Origin: CAZMLC01 sp964567125
GTDB lineage: Bacteria; Verrucomicrobiota; Kiritimatiellia; RFP12; UBA1067
DNA: 15,782 nucleotides
Assembly (NCBI GenBank): GCA_964567125.1
Contig: CAZMLC010000064.1
Coordinates: 1-15,782 of the forward strand
Direction of reading: 5' to 3'
Every line of letters starts with the position of its first letter. Position 1 is the stretch's first letter. The notes under the pieces were generated by a model. It was not told the DNA's origin, did no database searches, and worked only from the letters and a program-made list of their open reading frames with translations. The translations under genes and the position numbers were made by a program. Shown here one piece after another: positions 4,850 through 13,082 of the stretch.

Positions 4850-7317
4850 GGGAAGACCACCGGATCAATGTGCCAGATGTCGTTCGCATACTCCCGGATC
4901 GTCCGATCCGAGGAGAATTTGCCCGAACGCGCAACGTTCATCAGCGCCTTGGCATCCCACTCGATTGGATTCCGATAGAGGGCATCGATCTTCTCCTGGG
5001 TTTCAATGTAGCTGCGCAAATCAGCCAACAACATATACTGATCATTGAAGTCCAGCAATGCGCGTACAATCGGGTCGAATGTTCCAGGCTCAAGCAACGA
5101 GAAGACATTGCGCCGAATCATATCGATCGCACGATGAATTTCAGGATCCGTCTGATAGAGCGAACGCGCGTTGTAGGTCGGACGCAAGGCGCTGACTTCA
5201 TCGGCGCGCAGACCAAAGATAAAGATATTCTCGGCACCGACCTCTTCGTAAATTTCGACGTTTGCGCCGTCCATGGTGCCCACGGTTAACGCACCATTGA
5301 GCATGAGCTTCATGTTGCCCGTACCCGAAGCCTCCGTGCCAGCCAGCGAAATCTGCTCGCTGAGATTGGCCGCAGGAATGATCTTTTCCGCCAACGAAAC
5401 ACGATAATCGGGCATGAAGACCACGCGCAGACGGTCGCGAACGCGCGAATTGTTGTTCACAACATCTGCAACGCCGTGGATCAAGCGGATGATCAATTTT
5501 GCCATCCAGTAGCCGGGAGCGGCCTTGGCGGCAAAAATAAAGGTACGCGGAAAATAGGCGAGATTGGGATTGTCAATGATCCGGTTGTACATCACGATGA
5601 TGTAGAGCACGAGCAACAGCTGGCGCTTGTACTCGTGCAACCGCTTGACCTGAACATCGAAGATCGACTTCGGATCCACGCTGATCCCGAGTTCCGCTTC
5701 GATGTACGTCGCTAAATTCGCCTTGTTCGACTCCTTGATCGCGTGGAACATATTCAAGAAGTTTTTGTCCTTCGCAAATTTTTCAAGGCCGTGCAATTGA
5801 TTGAGATCCGTAATCCAGCCAGGCCCCAGCGCCTCTGTGCAGAGCGCGGCGAGACGCGGATTCGCTTTCAACAGCCAACGACGCTGCGTGATGCCGTTCG
5901 TCTTATTGCTGAAATGCGAGGGATACATCTCATAGAAATCCTTGAAAAGCGTCTTCTTGAGAATCTCGGTATGCAGGGCAGCAACACCATTGACGGCGCT
6001 GGACCCGACAATCGCCAAGTTCGCCATACGCACCGAGCGCTCCCCCTTCTCGTTGATCAAGCTCATCCGCGCAAGCCGCTCGATATCGCCCGGCCAACGA
6101 GCAGCAACCTGTTTCAGGAAACGCCCGTTGATCTCGTAGATGATCTGCATATGACGCGGCAGCAAACGCTCCATGAGCGATACGCTCCACGTCTCTAAAG
6201 CCTCAGGCAGGACCGTATGATTCGTATACCCCGTGCAGGCGCGCGTGATGTTCCATGCGGTATCCCAATCGACATGCTCGTGATCAACCAGCAGGCGCAT
6301 CAACTCCGGAATAATCAGCGACGGATGCGTCTCGTTCAACTGGATAAAGGCTTTATCCGGCAGGTCGCGCCAATCCGGATTCTTCAAGCTAAAACGCCGC
6401 AAGATATCCTGCAAGGAACAGGAGACAAAGAAGTATTGTTGACGCAAGCGCAGCTCTTTACCCGCAAGCACATTGTCGTTGGGATAGAGCACCTTCGTCA
6501 GGTTTTCAGCCAATACTTTGTTCTGCACGGCATCGACATACGAACCTTTGTTAAATTCAGCAAGATGGAATTCATCGTCCGCTTTGGCGGACCAGAGGCG
6601 CAGCGTATTCACCGCCTGACTATAGCCGACGACAGGCAGGTCATACGGAACACCAAGCACCTGTTCGGTATCGGCCCAGTGCCAGTTCACGCGTCCATGG
6701 CCATCGGAACTCGACTCCACGTGTCCCCCAAAATGCACAATCTGCGTATACTCGGGACGGGCGACCTCCCACGGGTAGCCGTTTTTCAGCCAGTGATCAG
6801 GCTCCTCGACCTGCTGGCCTTCAATGATCTTCTGCTTAAAGATGCCATAGTCATACCGCAAGCCGTAACCCGTGGCAGCCAGATTCAGCGTTGAGAGCGA
6901 ATCCATAAAGCAGGCCGCAAGGCGTCCCAAGCCGCCATTACCCAACCCGGCATCCACTTCGTAATCGCGCAAGAGATTCCAGTCGATGCCGTAATCCTCA
7001 AGCGCCTCCTTGCAGATGGGATCCATCTTCAGATTGATCACATTGTTGCCGAGCAGGCGCCCCATCAGGAACTCCAAGGAGAGGTAATAGACGCGTTTAA
7101 CATTCTCGTTGCGATACTTCGCCTGCGTCTCAATCCAGCGTTCGATCAGACGGTCGCGAACACAATAGGCAAAAGCCGTGTATTCATCGCGATCCGTCGC
7201 GTTGTCCTCGGCCTTGGCAAGTGTATAGCGCAGATGCCATTCATAATCCTGCTTCAAACCGTCGATACTCATCTCCACCCGACGATCATTCATCCTACGT
7301 GTCCGCTTTGTAGTCAT
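4846..7317 (-). CDS. glgP: Glycogen/alpha-glucan phosphorylase (GT35)
   Basis: 823 residues from the ATG at 7317, chosen because AAGGA lies 8 bases before it and it follows a consensus promoter; the in-frame GTG at 7380 sits on the -35 box. The enzyme releases glucose-1-phosphate from the non-reducing ends of alpha-1,4-glucans using pyridoxal phosphate. Family landmarks are YYLSLEFLMGRLLGNN (77-92), GNGGLGRLAACFMDS, the central HEYKRQLL segment, and EASGTGNMKLMLNGALTVGT with the PLP-binding lysine at about 670, followed by DGANVEI. Length is normal and nothing is missing. Its stop overlaps the dut start by four bases. No other glycogen gene is in the window, so it is separated from any glg cluster. 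Confidence 0.97.
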   Translation of the reverse strand: MTTKRTRRMNDRRVEMSIDGLKQDYEWHLRYTLAKAEDNATDRDEYTAFAYCVRDRLIERWIETQAKYRNENVKRVYYLSLEFLMGRLLGNNVINLKMDPICKEALEDYGIDWNLLRDYEVDAGLGNGGLGRLAACFMDSLSTLNLAATGYGLRYDYGIFKQKIIEGQQVEEPDHWLKNGYPWEVARPEYTQIVHFGGHVESSSDGHGRVNWHWADTEQVLGVPYDLPVVGYSQAVNTLRLWSAKADDEFHLAEFNKGSYVDAVQNKVLAENLTKVLYPNDNVLAGKELRLRQQYFFVSCSLQDILRRFSLKNPDWRDLPDKAFIQLNETHPSLIIPELMRLLVDHEHVDWDTAWNITRACTGYTNHTVLPEALETWSVSLMERLLPRHMQIIYEINGRFLKQVAARWPGDIERLARMSLINEKGERSVRMANLAIVGSSAVNGVAALHTEILKKTLFKDFYEMYPSHFSNKTNGITQRRWLLKANPRLAALCTEALGPGWITDLNQLHGLEKFAKDKNFLNMFHAIKESNKANLATYIEAELGISVDPKSIFDVQVKRLHEYKRQLLLVLYIIVMYNRIIDNPNLAYFPRTFIFAAKAAPGYWMAKLIIRLIHGVADVVNNNSRVRDRLRVVFMPDYRVSLAEKIIPAANLSEQISLAGTEASGTGNMKLMLNGALTVGTMDGANVEIYEEVGAENIFIFGLRADEVSALRPTYNARSLYQTDPEIHRAIDMIRRNVFSLLEPGTFDPIVRALLDFNDQYMLLADLRSYIETQEKIDALYRNPIEWDAKALMNVARSGKFSSDRTIREYANDIWHIDPVVFP

Positions 7318-7351
7318 TGAAACAATCCTTGTGAGGTTTGAATGGCATCCA

Positions 7352-7380
7352 ATTATATGGAATTGACGATGCCTCGTCAC
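7352..7380 (-). promoter_or_regulatory. Sigma-70-like promoter of glgP-dut
   Basis: On the minus strand, GTGACG (7380-7375) and a perfect TATAAT (7357-7352) are separated by 17 bases. The predicted start is near 7345, leaving a leader of about 28 bases before the glgP ATG. A 6-base inverted repeat (GGCATC 7344-7349, GATGCC 7368-7373) brackets the -10 box. Confidence 0.75.
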
Positions 7381-7416
7381 GCTTGAAAACCAGCGGGCGC
7401 ATCAAAATTTACCGCT

Positions 7417-7430
7417 TAACGTGCACGTTA
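7417..7430. promoter_or_regulatory. 14-bp perfect palindrome, possible operator upstream of glgP
   Basis: TAACGTGCACGTTA is self-complementary over 14 bases and lies about 40 bp upstream of the glgP -35 box (roughly -72 to -85 from the predicted start). That position suits an activator, or a regulator of the aldo/keto reductase 3' side is conceivable. No hairpin-plus-T-tract follows, so it is not a terminator. Confidence 0.4.
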
Positions 7431-7477
7431 CAGATCGTATCGCCGACGAAGCGCAACGCGAATATGCGCACACGCCG

Positions 7478-8485
7478 TTACCCCTGATAGGCTGGCACCG
7501 GAATGGGGGCCCCCAGGGCCTCCACATCGCGGCGCATCCGCGCAAGGATCTCGGCACTCAATCTGATCTGCGCAGCGCCTGCGTTCTCAATAACATTTTT
7601 CTCTTTGCGCGCGCCGCAGAGGGCAAAGGTGATACCGGGCTGTGCAATCGTCCAAGCAATCACGAGCTGTCCGACCGAACAGTTTAAGTCCTTGCAGAGG
7701 TCTTGCCAACCGGCCAGCATATCCAGCACCTTGCGCCGGTTGTCGGGATAGATCCACGCGATGTAGTTGCGATATTCCCCTTCCGCAAACCGGGTCTCCA
7801 TGGTGATCTTACCCGTAAGCAACCCCTGTTCGAGCGGCGAATAGGCCAAGACGGAAATGCGATGCTGGATACAATACGGCAGCATCTCCGCTTCGATCGC
7901 GCGATCCAGCATGCTGTAGCGGGGCTGATTCGTATCGAGTACGCCCGCCGCGCGGTATTCATCCATCTGCGCCGGCGTGACATTCGAAACACCGATGGCG
8001 CGGATCTTGCCCTCTTTCTTCAGGGCCTGAAGACACGCCATGGTCTCAGCGATCGGCGTTACCTTGCCCAAGTCGGGCAGATGCGTCTGCAACAGATCGA
8101 TATGGTCGGTTTGCAAATTGCGCAAACTGTTTTCGACTTCAATGCGAATCGTCTCGGGAGCGAGGGTGCTGTACATCATACGCCCGCCCTGGGGAACAAA
8201 GGGCGTGCCGCGCTGATCGGCAAACCAGAGGCCGCACTTTGTGGCAATGATCGCCTGATCGCGGCGTCCCTTCAACGCTGCGCCCACCACGCGTTCACTG
8301 TGCCCGAACCCGTAAGATGGCGCCGTATCGATCAGCGTGATACCGTGGTCGAGCGCACAGTGAATCGCCTTGATCGACTCCGCATCATCCGTAGCACCCC
8401 ACCACTCGCCGCCGCCGATCGCCCACGTTCCCAAGGCAATCGGTGAACATGTGATGCCTGACTGTCCAATCGCTCGTTTTTCCAT
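7478..8485 (-). CDS. Aldo/keto reductase
   Basis: 335 residues; the ATG at 8485 is preceded by AAGGAG. It is a cytoplasmic NAD(P)H-dependent TIM-barrel oxidoreductase that interconverts carbonyls and alcohols, in the YajO/TasQ/voltage-channel-beta-subunit-like part of the superfamily. The catalytic tetrad is visible: D53 and Y58 in LIDTAPSYGFGHSE, K83 in IIATKCGL and H135 in DLLQTHLPD. The cofactor-side motifs IGVSNV, LAYSPLEQGLLTGK and the C-terminal GARKEKNVIENAGA are present. It starts 34 bp after the stop of the exported propeller gene and is probably cotranscribed with it. The substrate cannot be told from sequence; PVC genomes hold many paralogues. Nothing is missing. Confidence 0.95.
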   Translation of the reverse strand: MEKRAIGQSGITCSPIALGTWAIGGGEWWGATDDAESIKAIHCALDHGITLIDTAPSYGFGHSERVVGAALKGRRDQAIIATKCGLWFADQRGTPFVPQGGRMMYSTLAPETIRIEVENSLRNLQTDHIDLLQTHLPDLGKVTPIAETMACLQALKKEGKIRAIGVSNVTPAQMDEYRAAGVLDTNQPRYSMLDRAIEAEMLPYCIQHRISVLAYSPLEQGLLTGKITMETRFAEGEYRNYIAWIYPDNRRKVLDMLAGWQDLCKDLNCSVGQLVIAWTIAQPGITFALCGARKEKNVIENAGAAQIRLSAEILARMRRDVEALGAPIPVPAYQG

Positions 8486-8519
8486 TTTTCCGCTCCTTAC
8501 TTGTGCGCGAAAGACGCGA

Positions 8520-9419
8520 CTACTTCAACACGGTCACACCGGAAATCGAACCGTAACGTGCAGGATCGTGCAGATACCAGACCACCTGCCCCGTCGTGTC
8601 GAACTCAATGACCTGCCATCCCTTTGCACTGTCGTTCGCACCATGCCCCGTCCAGTTCGCCACCACGAGGTGCCCGTTGGGCAACTCGACAGGCTCCGCA
8701 TAAAAATGGTTTTTAAGTTGCGCAGGCTGCTGCGCTTCAAAGGTCTGCGCAATCTGTCCCGCGGCGGTATAGCGCACCAATTGCCCGGCATACCCGGTTC
8801 CGCTCCAGATGCCCCCCGCACGCGCAGGAATCGCCTTGTACGCATTGCGTGAACGCGGCTGCTTGTAGGTCTGCAGGACCTTGCCCTGCTCGCTGCCCTC
8901 CGCGGCCAGCGTCACGCGCAGGATACCGTCGTTGTATGCGAGGAGGACTTCACCGTTATCCAGACGCGTCATCATGCGCAAGCAGCCGACACCGGCAAAA
9001 ACGGTACGGCCTTGCAACGCACGCTGCGCGTTAAACCGGTAGACGACAATCGCCTCCTTGGCCTCGATCTTCTGCGTCGTGCCCGCGATAAAACCCCCAT
9101 CCGGCAGATCGCACACCGAGGACAATCCGCCCAAGGCATCGTGCGCAAAACGATCGACAATCGCGCGCTGTTTGAAATCAACAACCGTAAACCCCTTGCC
9201 GGCAATGGAGCGGTAGCGGTTTTCGCCGCACGCGCGCAGATCCCAGACCGGACGCGGCACCGCGACTGAAAAACTGTTATTCGTATGCAATTGATCAACG
9301 TAATGGATGAAGCCGCGCGACTCATCGCCCAAAACCAGAACGTGCTGAATCGGTTCAGCCGTGGCCACACCGGCCAGGCAAGCCGCTACAAAAACCAGTG
9401 AAACGAATCCCTGTTTCAT
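8520..9419 (-). CDS. Exported beta-propeller-like protein
   Basis: 299 residues; the ATG at 9419 has GGGAG 8 bases upstream. The signal peptide (MKQGFVSLVFVAACLAGVAT) cleaves after about residue 21. The mature chain is a run of short blade-like repeats: VLVLGDESRGFIHYVD, VWDLRACGENRYRSI, VCDLPDGGFIAGT, RLDNGEVLLAYNDG, IWSGTGYAGQLVRY, and at 245-283 LPNGHLVVANWTGHG followed by IEFDTTGQVVWYLHD. The NGxLLVAN...GxVVW pattern is typical of PQQ/WD-like propellers in PVC genomes, which often serve as carbohydrate-related or unknown exported factors. No catalytic motif stands out. It lies directly upstream of the aldo/keto reductase gene in a probable two-gene operon. Exact family not identified. Confidence 0.8.
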   Translation of the reverse strand: MKQGFVSLVFVAACLAGVATAEPIQHVLVLGDESRGFIHYVDQLHTNNSFSVAVPRPVWDLRACGENRYRSIAGKGFTVVDFKQRAIVDRFAHDALGGLSSVCDLPDGGFIAGTTQKIEAKEAIVVYRFNAQRALQGRTVFAGVGCLRMMTRLDNGEVLLAYNDGILRVTLAAEGSEQGKVLQTYKQPRSRNAYKAIPARAGGIWSGTGYAGQLVRYTAAGQIAQTFEAQQPAQLKNHFYAEPVELPNGHLVVANWTGHGANDSAKGWQVIEFDTTGQVVWYLHDPARYGSISGVTVLK

Positions 9420-9446
9420 CGTCTATTCTCCCTATTTAATCCGACA

Positions 9447-9489
9447 GGACAGCGCCTGCCCAAATCCCCATGCTGAGCACGCACTGTCC
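9447..9489 (-). promoter_or_regulatory. Stem-loop in the leader of the propeller gene
   Basis: GGACAGTGC and GCGCTGTCC (read on the minus strand) form a nine-pair stem with one G-U pair around a 25-base loop. It lies between the aspS terminator and the propeller ATG, so it may be in the 5' leader of the propeller mRNA, or it may simply protect the 3' end of the aspS transcript. No T-tract follows it. Confidence 0.3.
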
Positions 9490-9528
9490 AAAAACTAAAG
9501 CAGCATGCCCCTTACGAGACATGCCGCT
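9485..9528 (-). terminator. Probable rho-independent terminator of aspS
   Basis: On the minus strand, AGCGGCATG pairs with CATGCTGCT (9 pairs, one G-U) around a 12-base loop and is followed by TTAGTTTTT. It begins 7 bases after the aspS stop codon. Confidence 0.65.
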
Positions 9529-9534
9529 GTTTGA

Positions 9535-11328
9535 TCAATCCGCCGCTGAAGGAACGATCACGTCCTTGCCGCGAATCTTGATATGCAATTCGCGAAGCTG
9601 CTTTTCCGTAACATCCGAAGGCGCATTCATCATAAGATCCTGCGCCTTCTGGTTCATCGGGAAGGCAATCACTTCGCGGATGTTGTCTTCGCCCGCCAGC
9701 AACATCACCATGCGGTCCACGCCCGGAGCAATGCCGCCATGCGGCGGTGCGCCGAACTTGAACGCGTTCAACAGGCAGCCGAACTTCTGTTCAACAACAT
9801 CAGGGCCATAGCCTGCGATCTCAAAGGCCTTGTACATGATCTCCGGCAGATGGTTACGAATCGCACCGCTGGAAAGTTCAATGCCGTTGCAGACCACATC
9901 GTACTGATAGGCCAGAATATCGAGCGGATGCTTTGTCTGCAGCGCCTCCATGCCTCCTTGCGGCATAGAGAAGGGATTGTGCGAAAAGATAATCGCGCCG
10001 GTCTCAGGATCCTTCTCAAACATCGGAAAGTCAACAATCCAGCAGAATTTGAAGACTGACTTGTCGATCAGCTCCAAGTCACGTCCAAGTTTCAGGCGGA
10101 TATCGCCCGCGATTCGTGCAGCCTTGTCGGCCTCTTCGCAGACAAAGAAAATCACATCGCCGTTCTCGACCTTACCCATGGTCGCCAGCGTCGACAACTC
10201 ATCCGGTGTCAGGAACTTCTGGATCGGCCCCTTGATCGTATCGCCATCCCAGACGAGATAGGCAAGACCCTTAGAACCGAGCGACTTGGCATGTTCCACC
10301 AGCTTGTCGAAGAAGCTGCGCGGTTTGTCCTTGAGCGCCTTGACCGGAATCGCGCGCACCACGGCACCGCCCTTTACGGCAGCAGCAAAGGCGTTGAACC
10401 CGGACTTTTCAAAGACGGCGGAACAGTCGAAGATCTCAATCGGGATGCGCAGATCCGGCTTGTCGCTACCGTATTTCAGCATGGCTTCACGGAAGGGAAT
10501 GCGAATCCACGGCGCCTGATCAACAGTCTTCTTGGAAAATTTGGCAAAGGTCTTACCGACCACATCCTCGACAACAGCGAAGATATCCTCCTGCGTCACG
10601 TAGGACATCTCAATATCGAGCTGATAAAATTCGCCGGGTGAACGATCCGCGCGGGCGTCTTCATCGCGGAAGCAAGGCGCGATCTGGAAGTACCGGTCGA
10701 ATCCCGCCACCATAAGCAGCTGCTTGAAGAGCTGCGGCGCTTGCGGCAACGCATAGAATTTGCCGTGATGCACGCGGCTCGGCACGAGATAGTCGCGCGC
10801 ACCTTCCGGTGAACTGCACGTCAGAATCGGGGTCTGATATTCGTTGAAACCATGCGCCTCCATGGCCTTGCGCAAAAAGGAGATAATCTGGGAGCGCAGC
10901 AGGATATTGTTGTGAATGCGCGCGCGGCGCAGATCCAGAAAACGGTATTTGAGACGGACTTCCTCGGCGCCATCCTCCTCACCCGGAAGATAGATCGGCG
11001 TCTGTTCGGAGGAGGCCTCAATGATGCATTCGTTGGCAACCAGTTCAACCTCACCGGTTGCGATATCGGGATTGACCTGAGCCGGCTCGCGCACCGTCAC
11101 TTCGCCGACGACGGTCATCACGGACTCCAGCTTCAACTTGCTGACTTCATCGAAAAACGTGCGGCTAGGATGGACCACGACCTGCGTTAAGCCATAGTGA
11201 TCGCGCAAATCAATAAAGAGAATTCCGCCATGGTCGCGCATGCGAAACACCCATCCAGAAAGCTTGACGGTTGATCCCGCATCCGACTTCCGGATTTGAT
11301 TACACGTGTGCGTACGATAAAGATGCAT
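9535..11328 (-). CDS. aspS: Aspartyl-tRNA synthetase, probably non-discriminating
   Basis: 597 residues from the ATG at 11328, with AAAGGA 6 bases before it; the TTG at 11388 is discarded. It charges tRNA(Asp) with aspartate. Domain order is the bacterial type: OB-fold anticodon-binding domain (1-105), class II catalytic core with VRLKYRFLDLRR (124-135), SSPEGARDYLVPSR (172-185) and motif 2 around CFRDEDARADRSPGEF (219-234), a GAD insertion (about 300-425), and motif 3 GVDRMVMLLAG (536-546). Residues H33 and A83 align with the positions that are His and Gly in non-discriminating enzymes and Leu and Lys in E. coli. The enzyme may therefore also make Asp-tRNA(Asn) for GatCAB. SPGEFYQ and NPFSMPQGG resemble alphaproteobacterial enzymes. 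It ends at its own terminator. Confidence 0.97.
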   Translation of the reverse strand: MHLYRTHTCNQIRKSDAGSTVKLSGWVFRMRDHGGILFIDLRDHYGLTQVVVHPSRTFFDEVSKLKLESVMTVVGEVTVREPAQVNPDIATGEVELVANECIIEASSEQTPIYLPGEEDGAEEVRLKYRFLDLRRARIHNNILLRSQIISFLRKAMEAHGFNEYQTPILTCSSPEGARDYLVPSRVHHGKFYALPQAPQLFKQLLMVAGFDRYFQIAPCFRDEDARADRSPGEFYQLDIEMSYVTQEDIFAVVEDVVGKTFAKFSKKTVDQAPWIRIPFREAMLKYGSDKPDLRIPIEIFDCSAVFEKSGFNAFAAAVKGGAVVRAIPVKALKDKPRSFFDKLVEHAKSLGSKGLAYLVWDGDTIKGPIQKFLTPDELSTLATMGKVENGDVIFFVCEEADKAARIAGDIRLKLGRDLELIDKSVFKFCWIVDFPMFEKDPETGAIIFSHNPFSMPQGGMEALQTKHPLDILAYQYDVVCNGIELSSGAIRNHLPEIMYKAFEIAGYGPDVVEQKFGCLLNAFKFGAPPHGGIAPGVDRMVMLLAGEDNIREVIAFPMNQKAQDLMMNAPSDVTEKQLRELHIKIRGKDVIVPSAAD

Positions 11329-11394
11329 AGTTGTTCCTTTAGCGAGCAAAAGCCCCTGTTGTTGAGAATGAAAAAAGAAGTGTATCAAATTGAG

Positions 11395-11423
11395 CTGCGC
11401 GATTCAAGAACCCAAGCGCGCAG
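11395..11423 (-). terminator. Weak hairpin between the sialidase-like gene and aspS
   Basis: CTGCGCG and CGCGCAG form a perfect seven-pair stem around a 15-base loop, starting 12 bases after the stop codon of the sialidase-like gene. No T-tract follows, so it is at best a weak or factor-dependent stop, or a 3'-end protecting hairpin. Confidence 0.3.
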
Positions 11424-11434
11424 GTCAACCGCCC

Positions 11435-13024
11435 TCATTTCGCATTTTGTTTTGGCGCGAAGAAGAGAGGAACGCCCCATTTGCCGATCAGCACGGTTTC
11501 ACCGGACTTGATCGTCTTCTGGAAGACCGTTACAAAATTATGCGCATTCATGGGATCGAACAACCGGATTTCGGGATGGAGCATCCGTCGGAAACCCTGC
11601 TTTTCCAACGCGGCCGCCTGCGAATCACCATTGCGCGCCTTCAGCGGCGTCACGACCCACACGACACCGGACGCGCCGCACGTCACGGCCTTTTCGCCCA
11701 TCAGCGGGAGACGCAGGAATGAGGCCCCCTGAAACGCTGGAGGAACCTCTGCCAGGGTATATCCCCGATCCGTAAAGAGCGTTTCGCCCAGATTGAAAGG
11801 CCGCGCCATATATCCCGTCCACGTCCCCCGCGCACCTGCATCCATCGGGAATCCATCCGAATGCGGGTTGACCGCAGGAAAGGGCAGCAGCTTCATCTTC
11901 TGCGGGGAGATCGAGCCTTCGCTGACAAGCATGCCCAGCTGTGCATCCGAAGAAACCACCTTGCCGGCCAGGATATCCGCTTCGCGAAACGTGCACATCA
12001 GAATATGCCGCTTCCCGGTGCGCGAAAAATCATAGGTCAGCCGGATCAAACCGTTCGACTCCTGCTGCCCGTCAGGATAAGAGACGCCCTCGCGTTCATC
12101 CAGCAGCAGATCCCCTTTCCAGCTGCGGCCATCATCCTCCGACAGAAAGGCGCGCAGATGCGAGCGCCCGGTCTTCTCCGCAATGCGGCCATGCTTGACC
12201 AGCAGAAGGTTACCCGACTGTAAACGCGCAATAAAAAAGCGTGAACACGTGTGTGGAATCGCTGTGGGCGTCACGTCGCTCCAGGTCTGACCGCGATCGC
12301 TGGAAACACTTTCGCCAATACCGTACGTCGTGCGCACGAGCATCCACAGCTGCTGATTTTTGCGCTCCACGATCATGTGTTCATCGAAGACGCGATCGTT
12401 CCGCGGCACGTTAGCGCCGCCGCGCACGCACCAGGTCTTGCCTTGATCAGCCGACACCACCATCTTCGCGGAATAATCGGTTTCGCGCCAGGTCGATGCC
12501 GGCAAGACCCACTCGCCGGTTGACAAGACGATAGGCTTGCACATCATCACGCCGTTACAGACGCGCGTCGGCGCCGAAATCGCAGGGCGCTCCTCATCCG
12601 GATTGTCGATCGTCACATACCAGACGCCTCCGACCGTGCACTGGTGTCCGATGCTCTGCGACCAGAAGAAATAGAGCTTGCCGTTCGGTGCCATCCAAAG
12701 TTCAGGATCAAACGCCCGCACCGGACCGGCTCCGTCCGGATCAACCACCAGAACTTCCTTCCACGTCTTACCGCCGTCACCGCTGGTCGTCAGCACCACA
12801 TAGTTATTGCGGTCTTCACTCGGCGTAATGCCGGCATACCAGTTGACCCAGATCCGACCTTTGGGACTGACGGCCAGGCTGGAAATCCCCTGAAACGCAC
12901 GCAGATCGGTCGCATGCGCCTCCTTTGGAGCCCCGATATACTCCGCAGGCTTGACGATCAGCGCCTCCTGCGACCATGCGGCACCCCCGATCAGTCCGAG
13001 CAGAACAACTATTTTTTTATGCAT
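11435..13024 (-). CDS. Exported sialidase-like protein with BNR/Asp-box repeats
   Basis: 529 residues from the ATG at 13024, chosen for its AGGA 6 bases upstream and the signal peptide (MHKKIVVLLGLIGGAAWSQ). Four Asp boxes of the form S-x-D-x-G-x-[ST]-W mark a six-bladed sialidase-type propeller: SGDGGKTW (81-88), SADQGKTW (191-198), SSDRGQTW (241-248) and SEDDGRSW (295-302). YPDGQQ (316-321) followed by IRLTYDFSR and ILMCTFREADILAG matches the BNR_2-type exported proteins frequent in PVC genomes. The arginine triad and catalytic Tyr/Glu of true sialidases cannot be assigned with confidence. About 170 residues after the propeller repeats are unassigned. Removal of terminal sugars from extracellular glycans is the likely but unproven role. 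It follows the beta-strand-repeat gene by 58 bp and may share its transcript. Confidence 0.87.
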   Translation of the reverse strand: MHKKIVVLLGLIGGAAWSQEALIVKPAEYIGAPKEAHATDLRAFQGISSLAVSPKGRIWVNWYAGITPSEDRNNYVVLTTSGDGGKTWKEVLVVDPDGAGPVRAFDPELWMAPNGKLYFFWSQSIGHQCTVGGVWYVTIDNPDEERPAISAPTRVCNGVMMCKPIVLSTGEWVLPASTWRETDYSAKMVVSADQGKTWCVRGGANVPRNDRVFDEHMIVERKNQQLWMLVRTTYGIGESVSSDRGQTWSDVTPTAIPHTCSRFFIARLQSGNLLLVKHGRIAEKTGRSHLRAFLSEDDGRSWKGDLLLDEREGVSYPDGQQESNGLIRLTYDFSRTGKRHILMCTFREADILAGKVVSSDAQLGMLVSEGSISPQKMKLLPFPAVNPHSDGFPMDAGARGTWTGYMARPFNLGETLFTDRGYTLAEVPPAFQGASFLRLPLMGEKAVTCGASGVVWVVTPLKARNGDSQAAALEKQGFRRMLHPEIRLFDPMNAHNFVTVFQKTIKSGETVLIGKWGVPLFFAPKQNAK

Positions 13025-13082
13025 ATTTATCCTACAAACAGGCGCATTCACCATCCGAAAACACCTGTATTTTTTTTGTTGA

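Noticed and set aside
6217..6894. 225-codon plus-strand open frame inside glgP
   Set aside because: Antisense to a highly conserved part of glgP with no signal or domain; a codon-bias shadow.
7703..8446. 247-codon plus-strand open frame opposite the aldo/keto reductase
   Set aside because: The opposite strand encodes a complete catalytic tetrad; this frame has no domain or ribosome site.
13036..13065. ACAGGTG/CGCCTGT hairpin between the beta-strand-repeat gene and the sialidase-like gene as a terminator
   Set aside because: Seven pairs with a 17-base loop and only TTTGT after it; too weak to call, so readthrough into the sialidase-like gene is assumed.
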